A program made the translations under genes and the position numbers. From Jeotgalibacillus proteolyticus (GTDB taxonomy: Bacteria > Bacillota > Bacilli > Bacillales > Jeotgalibacillaceae), in contig NZ_PREZ01000008.1 in NCBI RefSeq assembly GCF_002926065.1, positions 150,013-214,012 of the forward strand: 64,000 nucleotides of DNA, written 5' to 3'. The notes under the pieces are model-generated. The model ran no database searches, was not told the DNA's origin, and saw only the letters and a list, made by a program, of their open reading frames with translations. Shown here piece after piece: positions 62,283 to 64,000 of the stretch. Position 1 is the stretch's first letter; every line of letters starts with the position of its first letter.

Positions 62283-62945
62283 TTATTTTCCAATCACATT
62301 AACAAAAGCTTCTGCTGTTTTTTGGCTTGATTGAGGGTTTTGACCAGTTACGAAATTACCGTCTCTCACGACATGGTCTGCCCAGTTAGCCTGAGCCACA
62401 AAATGCGCTCCCTGCTCTTCCAGACGGCTTTGAAGTAAAAATGGCATTTTTTCCACAAGTCCCATTTCCTTTTCTTCCTCATCAGTAAATGAAGTCAGCT
62501 TTCTTCCTTTTACAAGCGGAGTCCCGTCAGAAAGCTCGACATCGATAAATCCTGCTGGACCGTGGCATACAGCCCCGATTGCTTTATTGTTTTCCGCAAA
62601 GTGGGCAAGCCCGTCCTGAAGCTGCGGTTCATTTGGCAGGTCAAACATCGTTCCGTGCCCGCCCGGCAGAAATACTCCATCAAAATGATCAAATACAACA
62701 CTTGATAACTGTTCGGTCTGAAGAAGCTGTGCTTCCGCTTCCTTCCATTCAGATGGCTGCTCTCCCTCAAGACTGTTTGGATCAAGCGGGATCGCTCCTC
62801 CCTTAGGACTTACCACCGTAACATCATAACCATTTCGCTTAAATTCAACATACGGCTCTGCAAACTCAGACAGCCATAATCCAGTTGGGTTATCTGCATC
62901 AATTTTATCAGTATTCGTTACTACCATTAAAACACTTTTAGTCAT
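62283..62945 (-). CDS. DJ-1/PfpI-family protein, Hsp31-like
   Basis: A 220-residue protein with the class I glutamine-amidotransferase-like fold. AIGAVCHGPAGFIDVE is the nucleophile elbow with its cysteine, VFLPGGHGTMFDLP the oxyanion part, and the opening VTNTDKIDADNPTGLWLSEF matches Hsp31/YhbO-type glyoxalase or chaperone proteins. Stress response or methylglyoxal removal is the family-level expectation. A weak ribosome site (AAAAAGGTGG) precedes the ATG. Confidence 0.88.
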   Translation of the reverse strand: MTKSVLMVVTNTDKIDADNPTGLWLSEFAEPYVEFKRNGYDVTVVSPKGGAIPLDPNSLEGEQPSEWKEAEAQLLQTEQLSSVVFDHFDGVFLPGGHGTMFDLPNEPQLQDGLAHFAENNKAIGAVCHGPAGFIDVELSDGTPLVKGRKLTSFTDEEEKEMGLVEKMPFLLQSRLEEQGAHFVAQANWADHVVRDGNFVTGQNPQSSQKTAEAFVNVIGK

Positions 62946-63109
62946 TATTGCATTCCACCTTTTTAAGTTGGTTAACTCTCACTTTAAAAATACCCCTTTG
63001 GAATGGCAATAAACATAAAAGGAACCCTTTGCCAGTTTCAGGTTTCAGTAGTAAAGCGCCATTCTTGCACTCTGCTTCTTATGACAGTTTAATTTCCACC
63101 TGAATAAAT

Positions 63110-63147
63110 AAAAAAACTGCCATCCTTTTTAAAGGAGACAGTCTTTT
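63110..63147 (-). terminator. Terminator
   Basis: AAGACTGTCTCCTTT and AAAGGATGGCAGTTTTTTT on the minus strand, immediately after the His-rich gene. Confidence 0.85.
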
Positions 63148-63152
63148 ATCAT

Positions 63153-63497
63153 TTACTTAACACTTCCGACACCTAAAATATCAACCGGTCCGTGATCATC
63201 ACAATGATCCCCATGGACATGATGCAATCGCCCGTTTACTAAGTAATCAAAATGATCTCCATGAGGAACCATCTCATGCCCGCAATCTTCATTATGACTG
63301 CAGCCGCACTCATGTGGCTTACATTCTTCGGGGTTTGTATCACTAACCTCTATCTTACACTCGTCCCAATGCCCTTCATGTTCATGGTGAAGATGACCAT
63401 CATGGACATAATCGATATGATCTTTATGCTGGATCCTGGTGTGGCCGCAATCTTCGCTGTGCTGATGCTGATGATCTTCATGTGTATGATGAGACAT
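63153..63497 (-). CDS. Histidine-rich, metal-binding-like protein
   Basis: A 114-residue protein of two similar halves. Each has a CGH core, then DHIDYVHDGHLHHEH or DHFDYLVNGRLHHVH, and the N-terminus is almost entirely His/Asp/Glu. Several Cys pairs (CGCSHNEDCGH) add further ligands. Zinc, nickel or copper binding or buffering is likely. Similar proteins are sometimes annotated with zinc uptake genes, but no transporter is next to it here. ATG follows AAAGGAGG. No signal peptide. Confidence 0.8.
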   Translation of the reverse strand: MSHHTHEDHQHQHSEDCGHTRIQHKDHIDYVHDGHLHHEHEGHWDECKIEVSDTNPEECKPHECGCSHNEDCGHEMVPHGDHFDYLVNGRLHHVHGDHCDDHGPVDILGVGSVK

Positions 63498-63805
63498 TTA
63501 AGTTTCACCTCCTTTTCGACAAATTTCCTCTTATATTTAAAATATCCCACTTGGTAAGAATTAAACAATAAAAAATTTTATCTTTTAAGCCTATTTTCTA
63601 CTGTATTTCATTTGGCAAAGAAACAACAAAAGAATCTTAGACCATCTGTTTCAAGAGCTTCGACCTTATTTACAGACGCTCAACAGCAGGGAAATCGGAA
63701 AATGCAGGGTAAGAGGCGGAGAACTAGATTGTCAATAAAGCAGAAATTAACTTTGGGCAGTGTCTTTTTATGGGGCTGTTTTTAAGTTTGAGGGTAGACT
63801 TTTAC

Positions 63806-63905
63806 TTATGAGCGCGATTACTGTTTTATGAGCAGAAATGGGAGATTTATAAGCGCAATTGTGAATTTGTGAGCCGAATGAGGTAATTTATGAGCGGATT
63901 GATTC
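63806..63905. repeat. Five imperfect tandem repeats of about 20 bases
   Basis: Units begin near 63806, 63825, 63846, 63866 and 63887, each opening with (T)TTATGAGC or a variant (TTTATAAGC, TTTGTGAGC), then a short variable stretch. The unit length is 19-21 bases. No coding frame runs through it. Confidence 0.7.
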
Positions 63906-63926
63906 TAAGGTATTTTTTTGCGCAAA

Positions 63927-63959
63927 CAAAAAAAGCCATTCCCCAACAGGGAATGGCTC
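63927..63959 (-). terminator. rRNA operon terminator
   Basis: AGCCATTCCC and GGGAATGGCT with TTTTTTT on the minus strand, just after the 5S rRNA 3' end. Confidence 0.92.
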
Positions 63960-63963
63960 ACAT

Positions 63964-64000
63964 GCCTAGCGACGTCCTACTCTCACAGGGGGACCCCCAA
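63964..64000 (-). rRNA. 5S ribosomal RNA, 3' end only
   Basis: The minus strand from the right edge reads the 3' end of Bacillales 5S rRNA: GGGGGTCCCCCTGTGAGAG then TAGGACGTCGC ending TAGGC. The rest of the gene, and presumably the rRNA operon, lies beyond the window, transcribed leftward. Confidence 0.93.

Noticed and set aside
62570..62930. Other-frame open reading frames within the DJ-1 gene
   Set aside because: Shadows of a gene with an intact catalytic motif.

Overview
The window looks like chromosome of a low-GC, Gram-positive, spore-forming Bacillales species (Bacillaceae or a close family). The order of housekeeping genes follows Bacillus subtilis closely: yerA, yerB, yerC, pcrB, pcrA, ligA, camS, putP, gatCAB, dagK and rlmCD, then the purEKBCSQLFMNHD operon with yebG and yebE upstream. 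SinR/SinI homologues, several YheC/YheD (spore-coat-associated ATP-grasp) genes, strong GGAGG-type ribosome sites and frequent TTG/GTG starts agree with this. I cannot name the species.

Region by region. (1) 1-11.8 kb is accessory and dominated by amide-bond-forming enzymes: five YheC/YheD-type ATP-grasp genes (one fused to a Mur ligase), one free-standing Mur ligase plus a decayed copy, one L-amino-acid-ligase-like ATP-grasp protein and one DUF2156-like acyltransferase. The left edge holds the end of an NlpC/P60-like protein. Part of this block arose by tandem duplication. (2) 12-16 kb holds a degenerate zincin-like protein, a lipoprotein and two Gfo/Idh/MocA oxidoreductases. (3) 16.3-25.6 kb holds a histidyl-tRNA synthetase behind a His-codon leader-peptide attenuator, rlmCD, a NUDIX hydrolase, dagK, a thioredoxin-like gene, gatCAB and yueI. 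(4) 26.1-35.8 kb holds putP and a complete glycogen operon, glgBCDAP. (5) 35.9-45.3 kb, read leftward, holds yerA, a broken yerB, yerC, and pcrB-pcrA-ligA-camS. (6) 45.4-46.6 kb holds sinR convergent with a small sinI-like gene, and a cyclic-di-GMP-I riboswitch lies directly upstream of that sinI. (7) 47-60.2 kb is the twelve-gene purine operon with PurBoxes, a guanine-class riboswitch and its terminator. (8) 60.2-64 kb holds yebG, yebE, a third Gfo/Idh oxidoreductase, a DJ-1/PfpI protein, a His-rich protein, repeats, and the 3' end of a 5S rRNA gene whose operon lies beyond the right edge.

The three observations I consider most worth attention are: the c-di-GMP riboswitch placed on a sinI antirepressor gene that faces sinR; ribosome-mediated-type attenuation of hisS by a leader peptide with three consecutive His codons, in a group where T-boxes usually do this job; and the cluster of ATP-grasp, Mur-ligase and acyltransferase genes, including a fusion with the same domain order as cyanophycin synthetase, which suggests an undescribed peptide or poly-amino-acid product, possibly of the spore or cell envelope. 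All functional links are inference from sequence and context.
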